The notes beneath the pieces are model-generated. The model saw only the letters and a program-made list of their open reading frames with translations, was not told the origin of the DNA and made no database searches. A DNA stretch of 64,000 nt, from contig NC_092575.1 of assembly GCF_037975245.1 (NCBI RefSeq), forward strand, positions 23,291,841 through 23,355,840. The letters run 5' to 3'. Of the stretch, positions 52,801 to 60,650 are shown piece after piece. Position 1 is the stretch's first letter. Each line of letters opens with the position of its first letter. The position numbers were made by a program, and so were the translations under genes. This stretch comes from Apostichopus japonicus (lineage: Eukaryota > Echinodermata > Holothuroidea > Aspidochirotida > Stichopodidae).

Positions 52801-55800
52801 GGGTGTACAACATACTTGATATTAGTAATACAGTGAGAAGCAGTGTGATATGACAAACAATAAATTCAAAATGACACAGGCTGTCCTGAGATGACCATTG
52901 ACCTCAACAACAAGCTTTTTGTACTAACTTTGATAGATACATCAACATACTAATATTACATCAGTCATTATTTAATATTGTATTAAACATGGTTTCACAA
53001 TCTGACCCCTGGTGACCTCAAACAACCATTGACCTCCGCCCACAACATTAAGGCTTCTGGTACTCAATGTGGTACAATTACATATCAAATATGCGATCTG
53101 TCCAAGCTGCCCTTGCGATATTATGTTTAGGAAGATGTGTTAGTGTGGAAAGGACAGGTAAGAGGGTAGTCAAGTACAGTAAATGTTTGGCATTTGTAGA
53201 TCTCAAATAACCTTTGACCTCCACCAAAAGCAATAATAGGCTATTTAAATTTAATATGGTACATAATAAAAACCAAATATGAGATCTGTCCTTTCTTGCA
53301 ATATCATGTTTACAAGGTTGTCACGATTTGACCTGTTGTCCCCAAATGATCTTTGACCTACACCAAATACATAAGGCTTCCTGTACTCAATGTAGTAGGT
53401 CTACACACTAAATATGAATCGGTCCGACCTTCCCTTCTTGAGATATCATGTTTACAAGGTTTTCAAATTTGAACTCTGGTGACCCCAAAAGACCATTGAC
53501 CTCCATCAAAAACATAAGGCTTGTTGCACTCAATGAGGTACATCTAAACTTTAAATATGAGGTCTGCTCATGCTTCCCTTCGTGAGATATTGGGTTTATG
53601 TTTTCACAATTTTACCCCTGCTGAACTCAATGACCTTTGACCTTCGACATGAACAATAGGCTTCCTGTACTCAATGTGGTCTGGCTACACATCAAAGTTA
53701 GGTCTGCCCAAGCTTCCCTTCTCGAAATATAGTGTTTACAATGTGTTCACATTTTGACCCCCTGTGACCCCAAATGATCTTTGACCTCCACCACAAACAA
53801 AAGGCTGCCTGTACTTAATGTGGTACTTCTACACAAGAAATGTGAGGTCTGCCCAAACTTCCTTTCTTGTGCTATTGTGTTTAGGGTTTTCACAATTGAA
53901 CCTGGGGACCCTAAATGACCTTTGACCTCCACAGAAAACAATAGACTTCCTTTACTCAATGTGGTACTTCTACACATCAATATAAGGTCTGCCCAGTCTT
54001 CTTTTCTTGAGATATTGTGTTAACAAGGTTTCCACATTTTGACTCCTGGTGACCCCAAATGACATTTGACCAGCACCAAAAACAATATGCTTCCTGTACT
54101 CAATGTGGTACATCTACACAGTAAAACATGAGATGTGCCCAAGCATCCTTTCTTGAGTTATCGTGTTTACAAGGTTTTGACAATTTGACCCCTAGTGACC
54201 CTAAATGACCTTTGACCTCAACAGAAAACAATAGGCTTCTTATGTGGTACCTCTACACACTAAATATGATGTCTGCCCAAGTGTCTTTACTTGAGATATG
54301 GTGTTTACAAGGTTTTCACATTTTGACCCCTAGTGACTTAAAATGACCTTTGACCACAACAGAAAAAAATAACCTTCTTGAACTTGGTCAAAGTTTCCCT
54401 TCATGAGTTATTGTGTTTACAAGCTGGGCATCACAAATGCACACACACATATACGTACACACACATATACGTACACACATACAGGTAGCCATCATGATTG
54501 CAAAGGTTACGATATTCACCAAAACCAACAATAGGCATCATCTGCTCACCAAGGGCTACCAACATAGCAAGTTTAAAGTTCAAGCAAGTTGTACTTCTTG
54601 AGATATATTATGTTTACAAAGTTTTCAGACCTAATATGACCTTTGACCTCCATGAAAAATGATAGAGAACATCTTATCACTAAGGGATATCTGCATACTA
54701 AAGTATAAAGTTCAAGCAACTTTCACTTCTTGAGATATCAGGGTTTAAAAGGTTTTCAGCCCTTGATCTCTCTTGACCTCAAATGACCTTTGACATCCAT
54801 GTAAAACAATAGAGGTCATCTGCTCAGCAAGGGCTGCCAACATACCAAGTTCAAGCAACTTCTGCATCTTGGGATATCGTGTTTACACGGTTGTTAGCCT
54901 TTGATCTCTGGTGACCTTTGATCTCTGGTGACCTTTGACCTCCATGAAAAAGGTTAGAGAACATCTAATAACTAATGGCTACCCACATACTAAGTTTGAA
55001 GTTCAAGCAACTTCGAATTTTGAGATGTTGTGTTTACAAGGTTTTCATACCTTGACCTTAAATGACCTTTGACCTCCATGAAAGACAATATGAACCATCT
55101 TCTTACCTACAAACCAAATTTCAATTTTAGGCAATGTTTGGCTCTTGAGATATCATGTTTAAATACAAGCCAAGGCGTCACATACACAAACCCACAACTA
55201 GGTGTGTTTTACATTCAGACCGAAGACCCCATTGTTTTTTCCATTGTTCAAATCCATGTACCCTAACCTAAACAATACCCCATTACAATAGAATTCTTTC
55301 GAGGACATGGTGATTTTTTAGAAATCACAACTGAGGTCCTGGAATTCTTTTGTTCAAGTCCTCAGTCAGAATACAAACAAGTGCACCCACACTCAGATAC
55401 ACACACACGCCATCACCATCGAATAGGTTCCTTCTGCCTTCGGCAAGGAATCAAACATTTATGAAGTAGCCTGTCTCGGAAGGGAGAACATTATTCAAGT
55501 TGACCACATTCTTCACACTTATTTTCAGGCAGGCTGAACTGATAAGCTTTTGACCACTTACTTGAGGGTGTGACTATTGCAAAATTACTACCATGCTCAG
55601 AAAAATCACATGTTTACAATAAATTAGTGCTGAGATCTGTAACCAAATTGCCTTCAAAAGGAATTGCCAGGAATGGTGGAATTACCGTTCTAGAATAGGA
55701 ATTTAGGCCTATCACATCGAAGGACAGATGTTCAATGATATCAGTTGAATTAATTTTATATTGTGATGTAACATGCTTCAATGTACTACATATTTTGCCA

Positions 55801-57342
55801 TTGCACATGACAAATTCCTTTGTTTAGTTTTGCTAGTTAATGTAAACTGTCACTGATAACTAAACAATTAGAACAATACAGTTTAACTTCAGCTGAGTAG
55901 CAACTTCCACATTAAAAGAGCATATTCCACCATGAAATGAATACTCTCTGAAAGTTCTGTTCTTGAAATAAAGGGATTAAAGACTTTTACCTTTGCATGT
56001 TCTGATTGGCCTCTCTGAACTACAAATGAACTTTGACCTACATATTAATACAGTGACAGCAACTGTACATCATATGAACTAAACATCATGCTTGCATACT
56101 ATTCTTGAGACAAATAGCTCTTTTATGTTTATCATTTAACATCTACTTTTAGACATAATAACCATTCCCTTATTTCTGAAAATACATGTTGTGTTTGCAA
56201 ATGGTAACTTAAAAATTCACTTTACACTAATGGATCAAGCAGAAAGGTATTCTTGTCCCAAGTGACGAAATTTCTCATAAACCAAGTCAGGTAACTTGGT
56301 CATCAGTTACAGTATCTATAATCACATGCTATGTGAAGTCTAACCTCTTTTTGTTGCTGAAGTAGTTCTTCATTTTCATCCTTGAATGTCTTCAGTTCAT
56401 CTCTGAAGTGTTGTCTTTCCTCCTCTGTTGTCTTTAATCTTCCAGTCAGCTGTTGTCTTTTTTCCTCTGTTGCCTTCAATGTATCTCTCAATTGTTGTCT
56501 TTCCTCCTCTGTTGTCTTTAATCTTTCAGTAAATTTTTGTCTTTCTTCCTCTGTTGCCTTCAATCTCTCTTTGAATTGTTGTCTTTCCTCCTCTGTTGTC
56601 TTAAGTCTTTCAGTCAGCTGTTTTCTTTCCTCCTCTGTTGTCTTAAATCTTCCAGTCAGCTGTTGTCTTTCCTCCTCTGTTGTCTTTAGTCTTCCAGTAA
56701 GTTGTTTTCTTTCCTCCTCTGTTGTCTTCAGTCTTCTATTCAGCTGTTGTCTTTCTTCCTCTGTTGCCTTCAATGTATCTTTGAATTGTTGTCTTTCCTC
56801 CTCTGTTGTCTTTAGTCTTCCAGTAAGTTGTTTTCTTTCCTCCTCTGTTGTCTTCAGTCTTCTATTCAGCTGTTGTCTTTCTTCCTCTGTTGCCTTCAAT
56901 GTATCTTTGAATTGTTGTCTTTCCTCCTCTGTTGTCTTTAGTCTTCCAGTCAGTTGGTTTTTTTCCTCCTCTGTTGTCTTTAGTCTTCCAGTGAGCTGTT
57001 GTTTTTCATATTCTGATTCAGTTAGTTTGTCAGAGAGTTCCTGCCTTTTGTCTTTAGATTCCTTTAGTTGATCCTTTAGTACTTTCTTGGTCAACTTTGA
57101 ATCTGAAACAAACATATCAGATGCAAACATGGTTAAACATTGTCTTCCACCCAAGAGATTTAGTGATGTAAATGAATACAGTTCAATGAATCTTAAAAAT
57201 TGATGTGGGGCAATTCCGTAAAGTCGGACGTACATTTCGGACAGTTTGTTGATCCATATCTCAATGGCTATATATAGGAGATAAGTTTTCATTTGGGTTT
57301 TATGGAACATCTACCTTGTACTATTCTTGTATGGAGTTTCAT
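37565..57342 (-). CDS. large DED-ZU5-UPA death-fold scaffold protein, 18-exon gene model
   Basis: Joining 18 exons gives one continuous frame of about 1,363 codons with GT/AG at every intron and matching phase throughout. The exons, 5' to 3', are 57342-57315, 57102-56345, 52299-52162, 51783-51699, 48709-48386, 47820-47371, 47192-46966, 46537-46376, 45615-45463, 44222-44162, 43432-43116, 42722-42548, 42009-41686, 40800-40571, 40066-39923, 39071-38919, 38468-38408 and 37866-37565. Domains: coiled coil ~10-308, DED-like ~337-430, ZU5 ~490-594, UPA ~595-775, DED-like ~796-880, linker 902-959, ZU5 ~960-1067, UPA ~1068-1243, DED-like ~1264-1345. ZU5-UPA next to a death fold is known from UNC5, PIDD and ankyrins; this order with three death-fold domains and a repeat coiled coil I do not recognise. 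There is no signal peptide or membrane segment, so it is probably a cytoplasmic signalling scaffold. The function is inferred. The first exon is the least certain part. Confidence 0.82.
38408..38468 (-). CDS. exon 17: short connector before DED-like domain 3
   Basis: The exon is 61 nt, phase 0 in and phase 1 out, acceptor TTCACAG and donor AAT/GTGAGT. It encodes INKLLHIDQITSPFQLVLPE. It matches exon 10 in length and phase. Confidence 0.78.
38919..39071 (-). CDS. exon 16: UPA domain 2, last part
   Basis: The exon is 153 nt, phase 0 both sides, acceptor CTTCAAG and donor CAG/GTAACT. It encodes DVAMETVWFKNRHNVEFHLQ through LFQFSIQLQ, matching exon 9 in length and phase. Confidence 0.78.
39134..39320 (+). 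mobile_element. SINE-like fragment with tRNA-derived head
   Basis: TGGTGGGCAAGTTGTTAAGG resembles a tRNA A-box arm and is followed by an anticodon-arm-like ATGGGCTTGCAATTTAAAG and a decayed T arm ending CCCAGTAGG. A body with GTCTTCATCCAGGTGTATAC follows. It lies in the intron between exons 15 and 16, antisense to the gene. The B box is largely lost, so this is an old copy. The identification is by pattern only. Confidence 0.42.
39923..40066 (-). CDS. exon 15: UPA domain 2, middle part
   Basis: The exon is 144 nt, phase 0 both sides, acceptor TTAATAG and donor GTG/GTTAGT. It encodes SLINEEIYQQKGTIIHDPVS through CNPHPRKV. It is equivalent to exon 8 but six codons shorter. Confidence 0.75.
40571..40800 (-). 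CDS. exon 14: UPA domain 2, first part
   Basis: The exon is 230 nt, phase 1 in and phase 0 out, acceptor TTTTCTTCAG and donor AAA/GTAAGT. It encodes SVKWSLERKHLSCSMNSQHF, then GLHVPFIPKMRKRVCLLPIV, then QLTIHLWFHNDDTLEHK. It is the equivalent of exon 7 (227 nt, same phases). No HFS self-cleavage motif is visible. Confidence 0.8.
41686..42009 (-). CDS. exon 13: ZU5 domain 2
   Basis: The exon is 324 nt, phase 1 both sides, acceptor TCCTCCAG and donor ACAG/GTATGT. The ZU5 signature is GGEIFIAGVCLRVPAGAL, LTPFVKFGPESLTLHKPVTL, IIPHCAIT and GIDVYSGVL, parallel to exon 6. The long plus-strand frame across this stretch (41,427-41,957) is only its shadow. Confidence 0.9.
42548..42722 (-). CDS. exon 12: helical linker between the two modules
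   Basis: The exon is 175 nt, phase 0 in and phase 1 out, acceptor TTACTTCAG and donor CATG/GTAAAG. It encodes 58 mostly helical, basic residues (VKFPEKQEILSKM, LDLGRRLLLLAKEEH). It has no counterpart in the duplicated scheme and no known domain that I recognise. Confidence 0.78.
43116..43432 (-). CDS. exon 11: DED-like domain 2
   Basis: The exon is 317 nt, phase 1 in and phase 0 out, acceptor CACTTTCAG and donor ATG/GTTTGT. Helices are visible as YEKLKGAIAKLLDKQHCQKL, ESGKMLMKILDERELIMPDR, MIGMYEGLKAIHFNKVARLV and LEYIG. The 'LDERELI...LKAI' spacing is typical of DED helices 4-6. A Lys/Glu-rich tail follows (KIGKENEGEKDDKKM). Confidence 0.8.
44162..44222 (-). CDS. exon 10: short connector before DED-like domain 2
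   Basis: The exon is 61 nt, phase 0 in and phase 1 out, acceptor CATCAG and donor CCAG/GTGAGT. It encodes VKNILLSPESQEILFRELHP. The matching exon 17 of the second module is also 61 nt with the same phases. Confidence 0.8.
44882..45405 (-). mobile_element. hAT-type miniature element, family 1, copy B
   Basis: The 524 bp unit begins CAGGGACGTAGCC and ends GGCTACGTCGCTG (inverted, one mismatch). It is flanked by an exact 8 bp duplication ATGAAGAG at 44,874-44,881 and 45,406-45,413. It sits in the intron between exons 9 and 10 of the DED/ZU5 gene. Its left part aligns with the right part of copy A (7,999-8,384) in reverse. No transposase is encoded, and a G13 run lies near its left end. Confidence 0.93.
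45463..45615 (-). CDS. exon 9: UPA domain 1, last part
   Basis: The exon is 153 nt, phase 0 both sides, acceptor CTATTAG and donor AAG/GTGAGT. It encodes 51 residues including FHQFRLNRNNDGDSDMVDVK and LEKNQTALILQSK. It has exactly the same length and phase as exon 16 in the second module. Confidence 0.82.
46221..46288 (-). repeat. decayed tRNA-like (SINE head) sequence
   Basis: On the minus strand, GTGTTATAGCGGTTAGAATA resembles an A-box arm, and about 35 bases later GGTTAAAAAACCCAACAGG resembles a decayed B-box arm. It lies in the intron between exons 8 and 9. Too degenerate to assign to a tRNA. Confidence 0.35.
46376..46537 (-). CDS. exon 8: UPA domain 1, middle part
   Basis: The exon is 162 nt, phase 0 both sides, acceptor GTTTAAG and donor ATG/GTTTGT. 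It encodes 54 residues (LLLEDQQSKLSLGNYTTFQV onward) and corresponds in position to exon 15 (144 nt) of the second module. Confidence 0.8.
46966..47192 (-). CDS. exon 7: UPA domain 1, first part
   Basis: The exon is 227 nt, phase 1 in and phase 0 out, acceptor TTACTATAG and donor AAG/GTGAGG. It encodes GEITWTEEKSIDWKLYPEKI, SLDINILSYVFVNLV, HIFRIVTF and CFCKDSDEDYK, fitting the strand pattern of a UPA domain directly after ZU5. The His-Phe-Ser motif at which PIDD and NLRP1/CARD8 modules self-cleave is not seen at the expected place. Confidence 0.8.
47371..47820 (-). CDS. exon 6: ZU5 domain 1
   Basis: The exon is 450 nt, phase 1 both sides, acceptor ATGTTTAG and donor GAAG/GTAGAG. After a charged linker of about 45 residues comes a clear ZU5 domain: GGTISIMGVHLTIPEDAL, then TPLIKLEPEGLVLNKPAQLT, then IPHSAII. 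ZU5 is a beta-sandwich found in ZO-1, UNC5, ankyrins and PIDD, where it packs against the following UPA domain. Confidence 0.92.
48386..48709 (-). CDS. exon 5: DED-like domain 1
   Basis: The exon is 324 nt, phase 1 both sides, acceptor TTCATTTCAG and donor CCTG/GTAAGA. The encoded segment has the death-effector-domain helix pattern: YGRLMVNIADDL, KLATLFGLP, TPGITLINFMKARN, and NLYDVTNLQKGLVYIQLNRTN. These correspond to helices 1-2, 3, 4 and 5-6, followed by a proline/acidic tail. DEDs mediate homotypic assembly, as in FADD and caspase-8. The assignment rests on pattern and would need a profile search to separate DED from death domain. Confidence 0.8.
50460..51300 (+). repeat. scattered units of the TGACCT-rich intronic repeat
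   Basis: Decayed units of the array described at 52,540-55,170 occur here at about 50,497 (a perfect TGACCTTTGACCT), 50,785, 50,935, 51,080 and 51,220. They share the flanking text 'TTGAGATAT', 'GTTTACA' and 'CAATAGG'. They lie in the intron between exons 4 and 5. Confidence 0.75.
51699..51783 (-). CDS. exon 4: acidic linker
   Basis: The exon is 85 nt, phase 0 in and phase 1 out, acceptor TTATTTTCAG and donor GCAG/GTAGGA. It encodes a Ser/Glu-rich linker (ASSASVMEGETLLEEHETPD and following) between the coiled coil and the first death-fold domain. Confidence 0.8.
52162..52299 (-). CDS. exon 3: coiled-coil continuation
   Basis: The exon is 138 nt, phase 0 both sides, acceptor CATGACAG and donor TTG/GTAAGT. 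It encodes 46 residues beginning ELEEAKSSLRATKDEL and ending NQQQL, extending the coiled coil of exon 2. Confidence 0.85.
52540..55170 (+). repeat. tandem array of ~140-147 bp units carrying DR1 nuclear-receptor motifs
   Basis: About 18 degenerate units run head to tail. Each contains in order TTGAGATAT, GTTTACAAGG, TTTTCACAATTTGACC, CCTGGTGACC, CAAATGACCTTTGACCTCCA, ACAATAGGCTTCC and TGTACTCAATGTGGTAC. The core TGACCTTTGACCT reads AGGTCAAAGGTCA on the other strand, a perfect direct repeat with one-base spacing (DR1). Perfect cores occur at 52,573, 53,631, 53,916, 54,206, 54,637, 54,929 and 55,063, spaced by multiples of about 134-147 bp. The array sits in the 4 kb intron between exons 2 and 3 of the DED/ZU5 gene, with the AGGTCA orientation in the sense direction of that gene. 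Confidence 0.9.
54430..54482. repeat. (CA)n / CATATACGTA microsatellite
   Basis: CACACACATATACGTACA is repeated twice inside the DR1-type array. Confidence 0.85.
56345..57102 (-). CDS. exon 2: coiled coil of 14-residue repeats
   Basis: The exon is 758 nt, acceptor TTTGTTTCAG and donor GAG/GTTAGA, phase 1 in and phase 0 out. It encodes 252 residues, mostly fifteen tandem 14-mers of the form TEEERQQLTGRLKT, which is two heptads per unit with Leu/Phe at the core and Glu/Arg/Lys elsewhere. This is a classic long coiled coil for dimerisation or filament-like assembly. A 126 bp block (three units) is duplicated at 126 bp spacing without visible change, so the array was recently expanded. The complementary strand is open for 229 codons only because the 42 bp unit keeps all copies in register; I reject that as a gene. 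Confidence 0.88.
57315..57342 (-). CDS. exon 1 of the DED/ZU5 gene (start codon, 9 codons)
   Basis: The frame ATG AAA CTC CAT ACA AGA ATA GTA CAA G runs into donor GTAGAT and supplies exactly the phase-1 base that the next exon needs, giving a 212 bp intron ending TTTCAG. The ATG is the first in its frame after an upstream in-frame TGA near 57,417. A four-codon upstream frame (ATG GCC AAG GAA TGA, 57,353-57,339) overlaps this start as ATGA, so initiation may depend on leaky scanning or re-initiation. A different or additional 5' exon remains possible. Confidence 0.5.
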
Positions 57343-57389
57343 TCCTTGGCCATCCAAATAAACTACAAAAATACTCAAAAAACCTCCCT

Positions 57390-57649
57390 GTGACGGACGT
57401 ACCCAGAGAAAGTGACTTTTTCAGATCATATTTTTCTTTTGAAAATTTCTGTGAATTGGGATGGGATACAATTAAAAACTACTATACATGTTATGAAAAA
57501 GACTCTTAACTACACATATCAGTAAACAAGCAGTTGAAACCTTTATCACTTAACTGCAATATATTCAAAAATTCCTCTGTGACGGACGTACAATTTTTTT
57601 GTGACGGACGTACACGTGTGAAATTATATTGTAAATGTACGTCCGTCAC
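57390..57649. repeat. cluster of GTGACGGACGTAC motifs, upstream of the DED/ZU5 gene
   Basis: Exact copies lie at 57,390-57,402, 57,579-57,591 and 57,601-57,613 (plus orientation) and at 57,637-57,649 (reverse). The last three form a small inverted-repeat unit of about 70 bp. A shortened version (GTCGGACGTAC) lies near 57,225 in intron 1. They sit just upstream of the predicted first exon, so they could be regulatory or remnants of a mobile element. Confidence 0.85.
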
Positions 57650-57880
57650 AAACAAAAGTGCTACTTGGTATCCCTAAAATTTTAATTTGTGACAGAGCTT
57701 CACCCAGAGTTTCCATTGTTGACAGATGTACACAATAATGCAGCTCATTTACTTGTGGCTAATGGAACAACTTAGGTAAAAGTAGTAGTGAAAATAAGGT
57801 TTACCCTCTCACAAAATTTCTATTCTATTGGAAATCTATATTTCACTTTAAGTTGTATGCAAATCATCAATGGTAAGCTC

Positions 57881-58318
57881 TAGGGATGCACTGGATATCC
57901 GGTCCGGTCGGACTATCCGGCCGGATAGTGAGCAATTATCCGGTTCCGGTTCCGGCCGGATAGTTTTCAAAATCCGGCCGGATCTTTTTCAAAATCTGGC
58001 CTGAATTATTCCTTAAAAAGATGTTGGTATTCACTTAAATCAATGTAAACTATTTCCAAAATTTAATAAAAACATTCAAAGTAAGGAAAAATTAGGTTTA
58101 ACATGTTTTATTTCATTTTCTCAATGGTCTGACCCACTGTTTCTAAGATCAACCAAAATAATACTCCTTGTTTCATACTTCTACTTCTTATTAATGATTT
58201 TCTTTTGTGTAATGAAAAAATCTGGTTCCGGCCGGATTTTATCCGGCCGGATTTCATGTACTATCTGGCAAAATCCGGTTCCGGCCGGATCCAAAAATTT
58301 GGATCCGGTGCATCCCTA
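57881..58318. mobile_element. hAT-type miniature element, family 3 (CCGGCCGGAT-rich)
   Basis: The 438 bp unit starts TAGGGATGCACTGGAT and ends ATCCGGTGCATCCCTA, inverted repeats with one mismatch. It is flanked by an exact 8 bp duplication GTAAGCTC at 57,873-57,880 and 58,319-58,326. TAGGG-type ends plus an 8 bp duplication indicate the hAT superfamily. Sub-terminal regions on both sides carry repeated CCGGCCGGAT and GGTTCCGG motifs, probable transposase-binding repeats. There is no transposase frame. The exact duplication suggests a fairly young insertion. Confidence 0.94.
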
Positions 58319-60060
58319 GTAAGCTCATTTAAAATTTTGTGTGCATCATTTCAAACAATACATATGTTACACCCCTAGGGTGTTGAAGTTCTCTAGTGGG
58401 TCAGAATGATGGGTCTTTATTAACATTAAGATGGTATGAGCACCAAACCATTTTTCTTTCACTTTTCTTCACACCCTGTTTATTTACTTGACAATTTTTT
58501 TTATTAAAATACATGGACTGCAAGCTTCTGTATGGATGGTATAACAGCACATTTCAGCAAACAAGAAATTCAGAACTTCAGATGTGTGATACATTGTGTT
58601 GTATTGCTTCAGGAGCTCTTAGTCTGTGTTGACATTGGATCCCCTGTTCTTAGTCCTGTGTTGACAATTTAACCGCAAATATGTTTCCAAAATCTCCTAT
58701 AGTGTTCACACTTGAACTCATGCTCCAGCTCTGATTTCCCACTCTGAGTCAATGAAAAGGAAGTTACAATATTTGTATGGTGACTCTCACAAAAGTGCAA
58801 ATGCACAAAGTGTATGGCAAATTTCTAATAAAGATGAGTGTCACTAACTTCTGCATGCAATGTATATAGATTCAAGATTGCGGTGAAAGTGGGAGAAAGA
58901 AGTCAGTGTTATAACACTGTTATAACAAGTGAAGTCAGTGTTATAACCAGGGTGTGCATACTACAAATAGCTATTCAGCAGTATTGCTGAATAGTTATGA
59001 GAGCATTTACTTGCAATACCTGTAGTTCTTAAATATCTCATGTCAAGATACAGAGATACAGTGGCACACCCTTGGTTAGTATAGCAACTATGAAACATGT
59101 ATAAAAGTAATACAAACAAACACTGTGAAGTAAGAACCATCTGGTAACTCTGTCCACCAACATAAAACTATGAGCACATGTGGTTCAAAATTAACTTTTC
59201 TTCCACATAATGATACCTGAAACCCAACACAAAATGGAATGAACCTAAAGCAAATGTAGAACAAATTACATCAAAACAATAACATGCATACTACAGCAGT
59301 ACTAAATTGCAATAACAGTTCTTGATGACTCTCAGACAATCTTCCTTCTAAAACTGATTTATTATTTACTCAAAACTAGTTGAACACAGTGTAACATATA
59401 CAGTATATATGTTGGATATTGAAAGGAAACCTCATGGTCAGAGGGAAGAACAAATGGCAGAACTACAATAAACAATGTTGTACACAAACAAATAGTTTGT
59501 AGCTAATAGTTCCATATATGTCCATGGTTAATTTGCCTAATAGTGCGTGGCACAGGCATGGTGTTTTGTAGTTCATTTGCCTTGATCTCGGGTCACCTTG
59601 GTCCCCCGAGTGTTCACACTCAGGCTGGAACTGATATCCCCAAAACAGGGGACCAACATGTCGCGGTCTGACCCTGAGTAGGATAGTATTTACACTAGGA
59701 TGTTGATCTCGAGCAGGGGATACAGTATGATTCGGTCCTATCCCCTCTGTGTGTTTTCTGATGTGAACAAGGCTTTTAGATGAAAGTGTTATATCAATGT
59801 AGACAATAGCATACTGTACATGTGGTTCAATACCATGCCATTTCTTTGATATCTTGCCAAGTGCTAACCAATAACACAAATATATATGCTAGTTGACACT
59901 GAAGTATGCAATGTTTGCATACCACTACATTTATGCTAATGAAGCAACCACAAGACTACCTAATATCTGTGTTAATAACTAAATGGGTTTGATTATTAAA
60001 TTCAGAGGTAATGTAGTGATAAACATGTTAAAATACATTGTTTATCTAAACAAAAATAAC

Positions 60061-60276
60061 GTGACGGACGTACGTGTGACGGACGTACGTGACGGACGAA
60101 CAAAAATACGTACGTCTGTCACAGCATTTTCTGAAAAAATAAAACCCTAGGGATTAAAGGCACATCATGTAGTTATTGAGTGTTCAAAATGTGCATTGAA
60201 TTGTAGATGTCTTGAAATCTGGGTACTTTCTTCTGTATGAAATTTTAAAAATGTGATTTTTCTGTGACGGACGTAC
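60061..60276. repeat. second cluster of GTGACGGACGTAC motifs
   Basis: Exact copies occur at 60,061-60,073, 60,076-60,088 and 60,264-60,276, a one-base variant at 60,089-60,101, and a reverse copy with one change at about 60,110-60,122. The first four form an inverted-repeat unit like that at 57,579-57,649. Confidence 0.85.
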
Positions 60277-60650
60277 ACATGGCAATTTACATTTGTAAAA
60301 AAAGTTATTCTCAGAAAACTGAAAATCCCAGCAACTTTATCTGTTTTTCAATTGAATCTATATATTATATCACTTCAGCAAATCCAAGAATATTTATTCC
60401 TCTGAAGATACACAGGCAAAAATAGGCACTTTGTTTTTGGGTGATTTTTGTGAAGCAAATTTGAGATTTTTTCCGTTGACTAATACATACCTTAATCTGC
60501 ATGTAAACAATGTGTTCTGTGAAAATTAGCTAAATGTTATGAAACTTCATAATTTCCCTTACCTAACACGAATATATTCGATAAGTATTCGATAAGTATT
60601 CGAAGATTTCCTTAGTATTCAGAGAATGTACCATATAACACACAGTACAA

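Noticed and set aside
56382-57071. 229-codon plus-strand open frame rich in Cys/Ser/Val
   Set aside because: It is the antisense of the 42 bp coiled-coil repeats; the unit length keeps all copies in one frame, so openness is automatic. The minus strand has the heptads and splice sites.
59463-59879. 138-codon minus-strand open frame between the two genes
   Set aside because: No recognisable domain, no convincing acceptor/donor in phase with neighbours, and palindromic GC-rich text more like a mobile-element remnant.
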